Part shown: piece after piece, positions 50,400 through 61,863 of the stretch | Layout: the number at the start of each line of letters is the position of its first letter | How positions within the stretch are numbered: position 1 is the stretch's first letter | NCBI GenBank assembly: GCA_036245805.1 | Contig: BTRK01000001.1 | Span: 14,260,001-14,324,000 of the forward strand | Length of the DNA: 64,000 nt | Reading direction: 5' to 3' | Source of the DNA: Pristionchus mayeri | Taxonomy: Eukaryota; Nematoda; Chromadorea; Rhabditida; Neodiplogasteridae | Notes under the pieces: generated by a model | What the model was told of the DNA's origin: nothing | Databases searched by the model: none | Seen by the model: only the letters and a program-made list of their open reading frames with translations | Translations under genes and position numbers: made by a program

Positions 50400-53300
50400 C
50401 TTCTGGCTTGCTTAACGAACAGTTGTGAGGGAATCTTTACTTAACGAACAATGGAGAGCCTCTGGCTTGCTTAACGAACAATGGAGAGCTTCTGGTTTGC
50501 TTAACGAACAGTTGTGAGCGAATGGTTGCTTAACAAACAATGGAGAGCTTCTCGCTGCTTAACGAACAATGGAGAGCTTCTGGCTTGCTTAACGAACAGT
50601 TGTGAGGGAATGGTTGCTTAACGAACAATGGAGAGCCTCTGGCTTGCTTAACGAACAATGGAGAGCTTCTGGTTTGCTTAACGAACAGTTGTGAGCGAAT
50701 GGTTGCTTAACGAACAATGGAGAGCCTCTGGCTTGCTTAACGAACCAGTTGTGAGCGAATGGTTGCTTAACGAACAATGGAGAGCTTCTGGCTTGCTTAA
50801 CGAACAATGGAGAGCTTCTGGCTTGCTTAACGAACAGTTGTGAGCGAATGGTTGCTTAACGAACAATGGAGAGCTTCTGGCTTGCTTAACTAACAGTTGT
50901 GAGCGAATGGTTGCTTAACGAACAATGGAGAGCTTCTCGCTGCTTAACGAACAATTGAGAGCTTCTGGCTTGCTTAACGAACAGTTGTGAGCGAATGGTT
51001 GCTTAACAAACAATGGAGAGCTTCTCGCTGCTTAACGAACAATTGAGAGCTTCTGACTTGCTTAACGAACAGTTGTGAGCGAACGGTTGCTTAACGAACA
51101 ATGGTGAGCCTCTGGCTTGCTTAAGGAACAGTTGTGAGCGAATGGTTTCTTAACGAACAATGGAGAGCCTCTGTCTTGCTTAACGAACAGTTGTGAGCGA
51201 ATGGTTGCTTAACGAACAATGGAGAGCTTCTGGCTTGCTTAACGAACAGTTGTGAGGGAATGGTTACTTAACGAACAATGGAGAGCCTCTGGCTTGCTTA
51301 ACGAACAGTTGTGAGGGAATGGTTACTTAACGAACAATGGAGAGCCTCTGGCTTGCTTAACGAACAATGGAGAGCTTCTGGTTTGCTTAACGAACAGTTG
51401 TGAGCGAATGGTTGCTTAACGAACAATGGAGAGCTTCTCGCTGCTTAACGAACAATTGAGAGCTTCTGGCTTGCTTAACGAACAGTTGTGAGCGAATGGT
51501 TGCTTAACAAACAATGGAGAGCTTCTCGCTGCTTAACGAACAATTGAGAGCTTCTGGTTTGCTTAACGAACAGTTGTGAGCGAATGGTTGCTTAACGAAC
51601 AATGGAGAGCCTCTGGCTTGCTTAACGAACCAGTTGTGAGCGAATGGTTGCTTAACGAACAATGGAGAGCTTCTGGCTTGCTTAACGAACAATGGAGAGC
51701 TTCTGGCTTGCTTAACGAACAGTTGTGAGCGAATGGTTGCTTAACGAACAATGGAGAGCTTCTGGCTTGCTTAACTAACAGTTGTGAGCGAATGGTTGCT
51801 TAACGAACAATGGAGAGCTTCTCGCTGCTTAACGAACAATTGAGAGCTTCTGGCTTGCTTAACGAACAGTTGTGAGCGAATGGTTGCTTAACAAACAATG
51901 GAGAGCTTCTCGCTGCTTAACGAACAATTGAGAGCTTCTGACTTGCTTAACGAACAGTTGTGAGCGAATGGTTGCTTAACGAACAATGGTGAGCCTCTGG
52001 CTTGCTTAAGGAACAGTTGTGAGCGAATGGTTTCTTAACGAACAATGGAGAGCCTCTGTCTTGCTTAACGAACAGTTGTGAGCGAATGGTTGCTTAACGA
52101 ACAATGGAGAGCTTCTGGCTTGCTTAACGAACAGTTGTGAGGGAATGGTTACTTAACGAACAATGGAGAGCCTCTGGCTTGCTTAACGAACAATGGAGAG
52201 CTTCTGGTTTGCTTAACGAACAGTTGTGAGCGAATGGTTGCTTAACAAACAATGGAGAGCTTCTCGCTGCTTAACGAACAATGGAGAGCTTCTGGCTTGC
52301 TTAACGAACAGTTGTGAGCGAATGGTTGCTTAACGAACAATGGTGAGCCTCTGGCTTGCTTAACGAACAGTTGTGAGGGAATGGTTACTTAACGAACAAT
52401 GGAGAGCCTCTGGCTTGCTTAACGAACAATGGAGAGCTTCTGGTTTGCTTAACGAACAGTTGTGAGCGAATGGTTGCTTAACAAACAATGGAGAGCTTCT
52501 CGCTGCTTAACGAACAATGGAGAGCTTCTGGCTTGCTTAACGAACAGTTGTGAGGGAATGGTTGCTTAACGAACAATGGAGAGCCTCTGGCTTGCTTAAC
52601 GAACAATGGAGAGCTTCTGGTTTGCTTAACGAACAGTTGTGAGCGAATGGTTGCTTAACGAACAATGGAGAGCCTCTGGCTTGCTTAACGAACCAGTTGT
52701 GAGCGAATGGTTGCTTAACGAACAATGGAGAGCTTCTGGCTTGCTTAACGAACAATGGAGAGCTTCTGGCTTGCTTAACGAACAGTTGTGAGCGAATGGT
52801 TGCTTAACGAACAATGGAGAGCTTCTGGCTTGCTTAACTAACAGTTGTGAGCGAATGGTTGCTTAACGAACAATGGAGAGCTTCTCGCTGCTTAACGAAC
52901 AATTGAGAGCTTCTGGCTTGCTTAACGAACAGTTGTGAGCGAATGGTTGCTTAACAAACAATGGAGAGCTTCTCGCTGCTTAACGAACAATTGAGAGCTT
53001 CTGACTTGCTTAACGAACAGTTGTGAGCGAACGGTTGCTTAACGAACAATGGTGAGCCTCTGGCTTGCTTAAGGAACAGTTGTGAGCGAATGGTTTCTTA
53101 ACGAACAATGGAGAGCCTCTGTCTTGCTTAACGAACAGTTGTGAGCGAATGGTTGCTTAACGAACAATGGAGAGCTTCTGGCTTGCTTAACGAACAGTTG
53201 TGAGGGAATGGTTACTTAACGAACAATGGAGAGCCTCTGGCTTGCTTAACGAACAGTTGTGAGGGAATGGTTACTTAACGAACAATGGAGAGCCTCTGGC

Positions 53301-55203
53301 TTGCTTAACGAACAATGGAGAGCTTCTGGTTTGCTTAACGAACAGTTGTGAGCGAATGGTTGCTTAACGAACAATGGAGAGCTTCTCGCTGCTTAACGAA
53401 CAATTGAGAGCTTCTGGCTTGCTTAACGAACAGTTGTGAGCGAATGGTTGCTTAACAAACAATGGAGAGCTTCTCGCTGCTTAACGAACAATTGAGAGCT
53501 TCTGGTTTGCTTAACGAACAGTTGTGAGCGAATGGTTGCTTAACGAACAATGGAGAGCCTCTGGCTTGCTTAACGAACCAGTTGTGAGCGAATGGTTGCT
53601 TAACGAACAATGGAGAGCTTCTGGCTTGCTTAACGAACAATGGAGAGCTTCTGGCTTGCTTAACGAACAGTTGTGAGCGAATGGTTGCTTAACGAACAAT
53701 GGAGAGCTTCTGGCTTGCTTAACTAACAGTTGTGAGCGAATGGTTGCTTAACGAACAATGGAGAGCTTCTCGCTGCTTAACGAACAATTGAGAGCTTCTG
53801 GCTTGCTTAACGAACAGTTGTGAGCGAATGGTTGCTTAACAAACAATGGAGAGCTTCTCGCTGCTTAACGAACAATTGAGAGCTTCTGACTTGCTTAACG
53901 AACAGTTGTGAGCGAATGGTTGCTTAACGAACAATGGTGAGCCTCTGGCTTGCTTAAGGAACAGTTGTGAGCGAATGGTTTCTTAACGAACAATGGAGAG
54001 CCTCTGTCTTGCTTAACGAACAGTTGTGAGCGAATGGTTGCTTAACGAACAATGGAGAGCTTCTGGCTTGCTTAACGAACAGTTGTGAGGGAATGGTTAC
54101 TTAACGAACAATGGAGAGCCTCTGGCTTGCTTAACGAACAATGGAGAGCTTCTGGTTTGCTTAACGAACAGTTGTGAGCGAATGGTTGCTTAACAAACAA
54201 TGGAGAGCTTCTCGCTGCTTAACGAACAATGGAGAGCTTCTGGCTTGCTTAACGAACAGTTGTGAGCGAATGGTTGCTTAACGAACAATGGTGAGCCTCT
54301 GGCTTGCTTAACGAACAGTTGTGAGGGAATGGTTACTTAACGAACAATGGAGAGCCTCTGGCTTGCTTAACGAACAATGGAGAGCTTCTGGTTTGCTTAA
54401 CGAACAGTTGTGAGCGAATGGTTGCTTAACAAACAATGGAGAGCTTCTCGCTGCTTAACGAACAATGGAGAGCTTCTGGCTTGCTTAACGAACAGTTGTG
54501 AGGGAATGGTTGCTTAACGAACAATGGAGAGCCTCTGGCTTGCTTAACGAACAATGGAGAGCTTCTGGTTTGCTTAACGAACAGTTGTGAGCGAATGGTT
54601 GCTTAACGAACAATGGAGAGCCTCTGGCTTGCTTAACGAACCAGTTGTGAGCGAATGGTTGCTTAACGAACAATGGAGAGCTTCTGGCTTGCTTAACGAA
54701 CAATGGAGTGCTTCTGGCTTGCTTAACGAACAGTTGTGAGCGAATGGTTGCTTAACGAACAATGGAGAGCTTCTGGCTTGCTTAACTAACAGTTGTGAGC
54801 GAATGGTTGCTTAACGAACAATGGAGAGCTTCTCGCTGCTTAACGAACAATTGAGAGCTTCTGGCTTGCTTAACGAACAGTTGTGAGCGAATGGTTGCTT
54901 AACAAACAATGGAGAGCTTCTCGCTGCTTAACGAACAATTGAGAGCTTCTGACTTGCTTAACGAACAGTTGTGAGCGAATGGTTGCTTAACGAACAATGG
55001 TGAGCCTCTGGCTTGCTTAAGGAACAGTTGTGAGCGAATGGTTTCTTAACGAACAATGGAGAGCCTCTGTCTTGCTTAACGAACAGTTGTGAGCGAATGG
55101 TTGCTTAACGAACAATGGAGAGCTTCTGGCTTGCTTAACGAACAGTTGTGAGGGAATGGTTACTTAACGAACAATGGAGAGCCTCTGGCTTGCTTAACGA
55201 ACA
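50400..55203. repeat. 1948-bp tandem repeat, about 2.5 copies
   Basis: Copies begin near 50400, 52349 and 54297, the third breaking off near 55203. Equivalent positions were checked across all three copies at 50589/52537/54485 and in copies 1 and 2 at 51504/53452. The GCGAACGGTTGC allele at 51079 and 53027 is shared by copies 1 and 2 only; copy 3 has GCGAATGGTTGC. GGAGTGCTTCTGG near 54706 is private to copy 3. Confidence 0.88.
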
Positions 55204-56065
55204 ATGGAGAGCTTCTGGTTTGCTTAACGAACAGTTGTGAGCGAATGGTTGCTTAACAAACAATGGAGAGCTTCTCGCTGCTTAACGAACAATGGAGAGC
55301 TTCTGGCTTGCTTAACGAACAGTTGTGAGCGAATGGTTGCTTAACGAACAATGGTGAGCCTCTGGCTTGCTTAAGGAACAGTTGTGAGGGAATGGTTGCT
55401 TAACGAACAATGGAGAGCCTCTGGCTTGCTTAACGAACCAGTTGTGAGCGAATGGTTGCTTAACGAACAATGGAGAGCTTCTGGCTTGCTTAACGAACAA
55501 TGGAGAGCTTCTGGTTTGCTTAACGAACAGTTGTGAGCGAATGGTTGCTTAACGAACAATGGAGAGCCTCTGGCTTGCTTAACGAACAGTTGTGAGCGAA
55601 TGGTTGCTTAACGAACAATGGAGAGCTTCTGGCTTGCTTAACTAACAGTTGTGAGCGAATGGTTGCTTAACGAACAATGGAGAGCTTCTCGCTGCTTAAC
55701 GAACAATTGAGAGCTTCTGGCTTGCTTAACGAACAATGGAGAGCTTCTGGTTTGCTTAACGAACAGTTGTGAGCGAATGGTTGCTTAACGAACAATGGAG
55801 AGCTTCTGGCTTGCTTAACGAACAGTTGTGAGCGAATGGTTGCTTAACGAACAATGGAGAGCTTCTCGCTGCTTAACGAACAATTGAGAGCTTCTGACTT
55901 GCTTAACGAACAGTTGTGAGCGACTGGTTGCTTAACGAACAATGGTGAGCCTCTGGCTTGCTTAAGGAACAGTTGTGAGCGAATGGTTTCTTAACGAACA
56001 ATGGAGAGCCTCTGTCTTGCTTAACGAACAGTTGTGAGCGAATGGTTGCTTAACGAACAATGGAG
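55204..56065. repeat. Monomer mosaic between duplicated blocks
   Basis: This holds right-subfamily monomers (CTTAACTAAC, GGTTTCTTAAC, CTTAACAAAC), with a one-off GCGACTGGTTGC near 55920. No separate block boundary was resolved. Confidence 0.75.
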
Positions 56066-57736
56066 AGCTTCTGGCTTGCTTAACGAACAGTTGTGAGGGA
56101 ATGGTTACTTAACGAACAATGGAGAGCCTCTGGCTTGCTTAACAAACAATGGAGAGCTTCTCGCTGCTTAACGAACAATGGAGAGCTTCTGGCTTGCTTA
56201 ACGAACAGTTGTGAGCGAATGGTTGCTTAACGAACAATGGTGAGCCTCTGGCTTGCTTAAGGAACAGTTGTGAGGGAATGGTTGCTTAACGAACAATGGA
56301 GAGCCTCTATCTTGCTTAAAGAACCAGTTGTGAGCGAATGGTTGCTTAACGAACAATGGAGAGCTTCTGGCTTGCTTAACGAACAATGGAGAGCTTCTGG
56401 TTTGCTTAACGAACAGTTGTGAGCGAATGGTTGCTTAACGAACAATGGAGAGCCTCTGGCTTGCTTAACGAACAGTTGTGAGCGAATGGTTGCTTAACGA
56501 ACAATGGAGAGCTTCTGGCTTGCTTAACTAACAGTTGTGAGCGAATGGTTGCTTAACGAACAATGGAGAGCTTCTCGCTGCTTAACGAACAATTGAGAGC
56601 TTCTGACTTGCTTAACGAACAGTTGTGAGCGAATGGTTGCTTAACGAACAATGGAGAGCCTCTGGCTTGCTTAACGAACCAGTTGTGAGCGAATGGTTGC
56701 TTAACGAACAATGGAGAGCTTCTCGCTGCTTAACGAACAATTGAGAGCTTCTGACTTGCTTAACGAACAGTTGTGAGCGAATGGTTGCTTAACGAACAAT
56801 GGAGAGCTTCTGGCTTGCTTAACTAACAGTTGTGAGCGAATGGTTGCTTAACGAACAATGGAGAGCTTCTCGCTGCTTAACGAACAATTGAGAGCTTCTG
56901 GCTTGCTTAACGAACAGTTGTGAGCGAATGGTTGCTTAACGAACAATGGAGAGCTTCTCGCTGCTTAACGAACAATTGAGAGCTTCTGACTTGCTTAACG
57001 AACAGTTGTGAGCGAATGGTTGCTTAACGAACAATGGAGAGCTTCTCGCTGCTTAACGAACAATTGAGAGCTTCTGACTTGCTTAACGAACAGTTGTGAG
57101 CGAATGGTTGCTTAACGAACAATGGTGAGCCTCTGGCTTGCTTAAGGAACAGTTGTGAGGGAATGGTTGCTTAACGAACAATGGAGAGCCTCTGGCTTGC
57201 TTAACGAACCAGTTGTGAGCGAATGGTTGCTTAACGAACAATGGAGAGCTTCTGGCTTGCTTAACGAACAATGGAGAGCTTCTGGTTTGCTTAACGAACA
57301 GTTGTGAGCGAATGGTTGCTTAACGAACAATGGAGAGCCTCTGGCTTGCTTAACGAACAGTTGTGAGCGAATGGTTGCTTAACGAACAATGGAGAGCTTC
57401 TGGCTTGCTTAACTAACAGTTGTGAGCGAATGGTTGCTTAACGAACAATGGAGAGCTTCTCGCTGCTTAACGAACAATTGAGAGCTTCTGGCTTGCTTAA
57501 CGAACAGTTGTGAGCGAATGGTTGCTTAACGAACAATGGAGAGCTTCTCGCTGCTTAACGAACAATTGAGAGCTTCTGACTTGCTTAACGAACAGTTGTG
57601 AGCGAATGGTTGCTTAACGAACAATGGTGAGCCTCTGGCTTGCTTAAGGAACAATTGTGAGCGAATGGTTTCTTAACGAACAATGGAGAGCCTCTGTCTT
57701 GCTTAACGAACAGTTGTGAGCGAATGGTTGCTTAAC
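56066..57736. repeat. 1.6-kb block, copy 1 (second copy at 59845-61367)
   Basis: The offset is 3779 bp up to about 56660 and 3631 bp from about 56803, so this copy carries 148 bp (two 29-bp and three 30-bp monomers) that copy 2 lacks. The shared rare allele is GCCTCTATCTTGC (56303/60082). This copy alone has CTTAAAGAACCAG near 56315. Confidence 0.83.
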
Positions 57737-58509
57737 AAACAATGGAGAGCTTCTCGCTGCTTAACGAACAATGGAGAGCTTCTGGCTTGCTTAACGAACA
57801 GTTGTGAGGGAATGGTTGCTTAACGAACAATGGAGAGCCTCTGGCTTGCTTAACGAACAATGGAGAGCTTCTGGTTTGCTTAACGAACAGTTGTGAGCGA
57901 ATGGTTGCTTAACGAACAATGGTGAGCCTCTGGCTTGCTTAACGAACAGTTGTGAGGGAATGGTTACTTAACGAACAATGGAGAGCCTCTGGCTTGCTTA
58001 ACGAACAATGGAGAGCTTCTGGTTTGCTTAACGAACAGTTGTGAGCGAATGGTTGCTTAACAAACAATGGAGAGCTTCTCGCTGCTTAACGAACAATGGA
58101 GAGCTTCTGGCTTGCTTAACGAACAGTTGTGAGGGAATGGTTGCTTAACGAACAATGGAGAGCCTCTGGCTTGCTTAACGAACAATGGAGAGCCTCTGGC
58201 TTGCTTAACGAACAATGGAGAGCTTCTGGTTTGCTTAACGAACAGTTGTGAGCGAATGGTTGCTTAACGAACAATGGTGAGCCTCTGGCTTGCTTAACGA
58301 ACAGTTGTGAGGGAATGGTTACTTAACGAACAATGGAGAGCCTCTGGCTTGCTTAACGAACAATGGAGAGCTTCTGGTTTGCTTAACGAACAGTTGTGAG
58401 CGAATGGTTGCTTAACAAACAATGGAGAGCTTCTCGCTGCTTAACGAACAATGGAGAGCTTCTGGCTTGCTTAACGAACAGTTGTGAGGGAATGGTTGCT
58501 TAACGAACA
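57737..58509. repeat. 355-bp tandem pair
   Basis: Two copies of a 12-monomer stretch are offset by 355 bp, seen at the GGTGAGCC monomer (57921 and 58276) followed by GCTTAACGAACAG and a GGTTACTTAAC core. The same stretch occurs near 52341 and 54289 inside the 1948-bp repeats. Confidence 0.78.
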
Positions 58510-59855
58510 ATGGAGAGCTTCTGGCTTGCTTAACGAACAGTTGTGAGCGAATGGTTGCTTAACGAACAATGGAGAGCTTCTCGCTGCTTAACGAACAATT
58601 GAGAGCTTCTGACTTGCTTAACGAACAGTTGTGAGCGAATGGTTGCTTAACGAACAATGGAGAGCTTCTCGCTGCTTAACGAACAATTGAGAGCTTCTGA
58701 CTTGCTTAACGAACAGTTGTGAGCGAATGGTTGCTTAACGAACAATGGTGAGCCTCTGGCTTGCTTAAGGAACAGTTGTGAGGGAATGGTTGCTTAACGA
58801 ACAATGGAGAGCCTCTGGCTTGCTTAACGAACCAGTTGTGAGCGAATGGTTGCTTAACGAACAATGGAGAGCTTCTGGCTTGCTTAACGAACAATGGAGA
58901 GCTTCTGGTTTGCTTAACGAACAGTTGTGAGCGAATGGTTGCTTAACGAACAATGGAGAGCCTCTGGCTTGCTTAACGAACAGTTGTGAGCGAATGGTTG
59001 CTTAACGAACAATGGAGAGCTTCTGGCTTGCTTAACTAACAGTTGTGAGCGAATGGTTGCTTAACGAACAATGGAGAGCTTCTCGCTGCTTAACGAACAA
59101 TTGAGAGCTTCTGGCTTGCTTAACGAACAGTTGTGAGCGAATGGTTGCTTAACGAACAATGGAGAGCTTCTCGCTGCTTAACGAACAATTGAGAGCTTCT
59201 GACTTGCTTAACGAACAGTTGTGAGCGAATGGTTGCTTAACGAACAATGGTGAGCCTCTGGCTTGCTTAAGGAACAATTGTGAGCGAATGGTTTCTTAAC
59301 GAACAATGGAGAGCCTCTGTCTTGCTTAACGAACAGTTGTGAGCGAATGGTTGCTTAACGAACAATGGAGAGCTTCTGGCTTGCTTAACGAACAGTTGTG
59401 AGGGAATGGTTACTTAACGAACAATGGAGAGCCTCTGGCTTGCTTAACGAACAATGGAGAGCTTCTGGTTTGCTTAACGAACAGTTGTGAGCGAATGGTT
59501 GCTTAACAAACAATGGAGAGCTTCTCGCTGCTTAACGAACAATGGAGAGCTTCTGGCTTGCTTAACGAACAGTTGTGAGGGAATGGTTGCTTAACGAACA
59601 ATGGAGAGCCTCTGGCTTGCTTAACGAACAATGGAGAGCTTCTGGTTTGCTTAACGAACAGTTGTGAGCGAATGGTTGCTTAACGAACAATGGTGAGCCT
59701 CTGGCTTGCTTAAGGAACAGTTGTGAGGGAATGGTTGCTTAACGAACAATGGAGAGCCTCTGGCTTGCTTAACGAACCAGTTGTGAGCGAATGGTTGCTT
59801 AACGAACAATGGAGAGCTTCTGGCTTGCTTAACGAACAATGGAGAGCTTCTGACT
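58510..59855. repeat. 1.35-kb block, copy 1 (second copy at 60518-61863)
   Basis: Offset 2008 bp, checked at 58561/60569, 58706/60714, 59651/61659 and 59713/61721. One informative difference is GGTGAGCC near 59693 where the second copy has GGAGAGCC near 61701, still followed by the GCTTAAGG core. Confidence 0.8.
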
Positions 59856-61863
59856 TGCTTAACGAACAGTTGTGAGGGAATGGTTACTTAACGAACAATG
59901 GAGAGCCTCTGGCTTGCTTAACAAACAATGGAGAGCTTCTCGCTGCTTAACGAACAATGGAGAGCTTCTGGCTTGCTTAACGAACAGTTGTGAGCGAATG
60001 GTTGCTTAACGAACAATGGTGAGCCTCTGGCTTGCTTAAGGAACAGTTGTGAGGGAATGGTTGCTTAACGAACAATGGAGAGCCTCTATCTTGCTTAACG
60101 AACCAGTTGTGAGCGAATGGTTGCTTAACGAACAATGGAGAGCTTCTGGCTTGCTTAACGAACAATGGAGAGCTTCTGGTTTGCTTAACGAACAGTTGTG
60201 AGCGAATGGTTGCTTAACGAACAATGGAGAGCCTCTGGCTTGCTTAACGAACAGTTGTGAGCGAATGGTTGCTTAACGAACAATGGAGAGCTTCTGGCTT
60301 GCTTAACTAACAGTTGTGAGCGAATGGTTGCTTAACGAACAATGGAGAGCTTCTCGCTGCTTAACGAACAATTGAGAGCTTCTGACTTGCTTAACGAACA
60401 GTTGTGAGCGAATGGTTGCTTAACGAACAATGGAGAGCTTCTGGCTTGCTTAACTAACAGTTGTGAGCGAATGGTTGCTTAACGAACAATGGAGAGCTTC
60501 TCGCTGCTTAACGAACAATTGAGAGCTTCTGGCTTGCTTAACGAACAGTTGTGAGCGAATGGTTGCTTAACGAACAATGGAGAGCTTCTCGCTGCTTAAC
60601 GAACAATTGAGAGCTTCTGACTTGCTTAACGAACAGTTGTGAGCGAATGGTTGCTTAACGAACAATGGAGAGCTTCTCGCTGCTTAACGAACAATTGAGA
60701 GCTTCTGACTTGCTTAACGAACAGTTGTGAGCGAATGGTTGCTTAACGAACAATGGTGAGCCTCTGGCTTGCTTAAGGAACAGTTGTGAGGGAATGGTTG
60801 CTTAACGAACAATGGAGAGCCTCTGGCTTGCTTAACGAACCAGTTGTGAGCGAATGGTTGCTTAACGAACAATGGAGAGCTTCTGGCTTGCTTAACGAAC
60901 AATGGAGAGCTTCTGGTTTGCTTAACGAACAGTTGTGAGCGAATGGTTGCTTAACGAACAATGGAGAGCCTCTGGCTTGCTTAACGAACAGTTGTGAGCG
61001 AATGGTTGCTTAACGAACAATGGAGAGCTTCTGGCTTGCTTAACTAACAGTTGTGAGCGAATGGTTGCTTAACGAACAATGGAGAGCTTCTCGCTGCTTA
61101 ACGAACAATTGAGAGCTTCTGGCTTGCTTAACGAACAGTTGTGAGCGAATGGTTGCTTAACGAACAATGGAGAGCTTCTCGCTGCTTAACGAACAATTGA
61201 GAGCTTCTGACTTGCTTAACGAACAGTTGTGAGCGAATGGTTGCTTAACGAACAATGGTGAGCCTCTGGCTTGCTTAAGGAACAATTGTGAGCGAATGGT
61301 TTCTTAACGAACAATGGAGAGCCTCTGTCTTGCTTAACGAACAGTTGTGAGCGAATGGTTGCTTAACGAACAATGGAGAGCTTCTGGCTTGCTTAACGAA
61401 CAGTTGTGAGGGAATGGTTACTTAACGAACAATGGAGAGCCTCTGGCTTGCTTAACGAACAATGGAGAGCTTCTGGTTTGCTTAACGAACAGTTGTGAGC
61501 GAATGGTTGCTTAACAAACAATGGAGAGCTTCTCGCTGCTTAACGAACAATGGAGAGCTTCTGGCTTGCTTAACGAACAGTTGTGAGGGAATGGTTGCTT
61601 AACGAACAATGGAGAGCCTCTGGCTTGCTTAACGAACAATGGAGAGCTTCTGGTTTGCTTAACGAACAGTTGTGAGCGAATGGTTGCTTAACGAACAATG
61701 GAGAGCCTCTGGCTTGCTTAAGGAACAGTTGTGAGGGAATGGTTGCTTAACGAACAATGGAGAGCCTCTGGCTTGCTTAACGAACCAGTTGTGAGCGAAT
61801 GGTTGCTTAACGAACAATGGAGAGCTTCTGGCTTGCTTAACGAACAATGGAGAGCTTCTGGTT
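59856..61863. repeat. Overlapping second copies of the 1.6-kb and 1.35-kb blocks
   Basis: 59845-61367 is the second copy of 56066-57736 and 60518-61863 the second copy of 58510-59855, so the two duplications overlap. The CTTAACTAAC, GGTTTCTTAAC and CTTAACAAAC alleles are all present. Confidence 0.8.
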
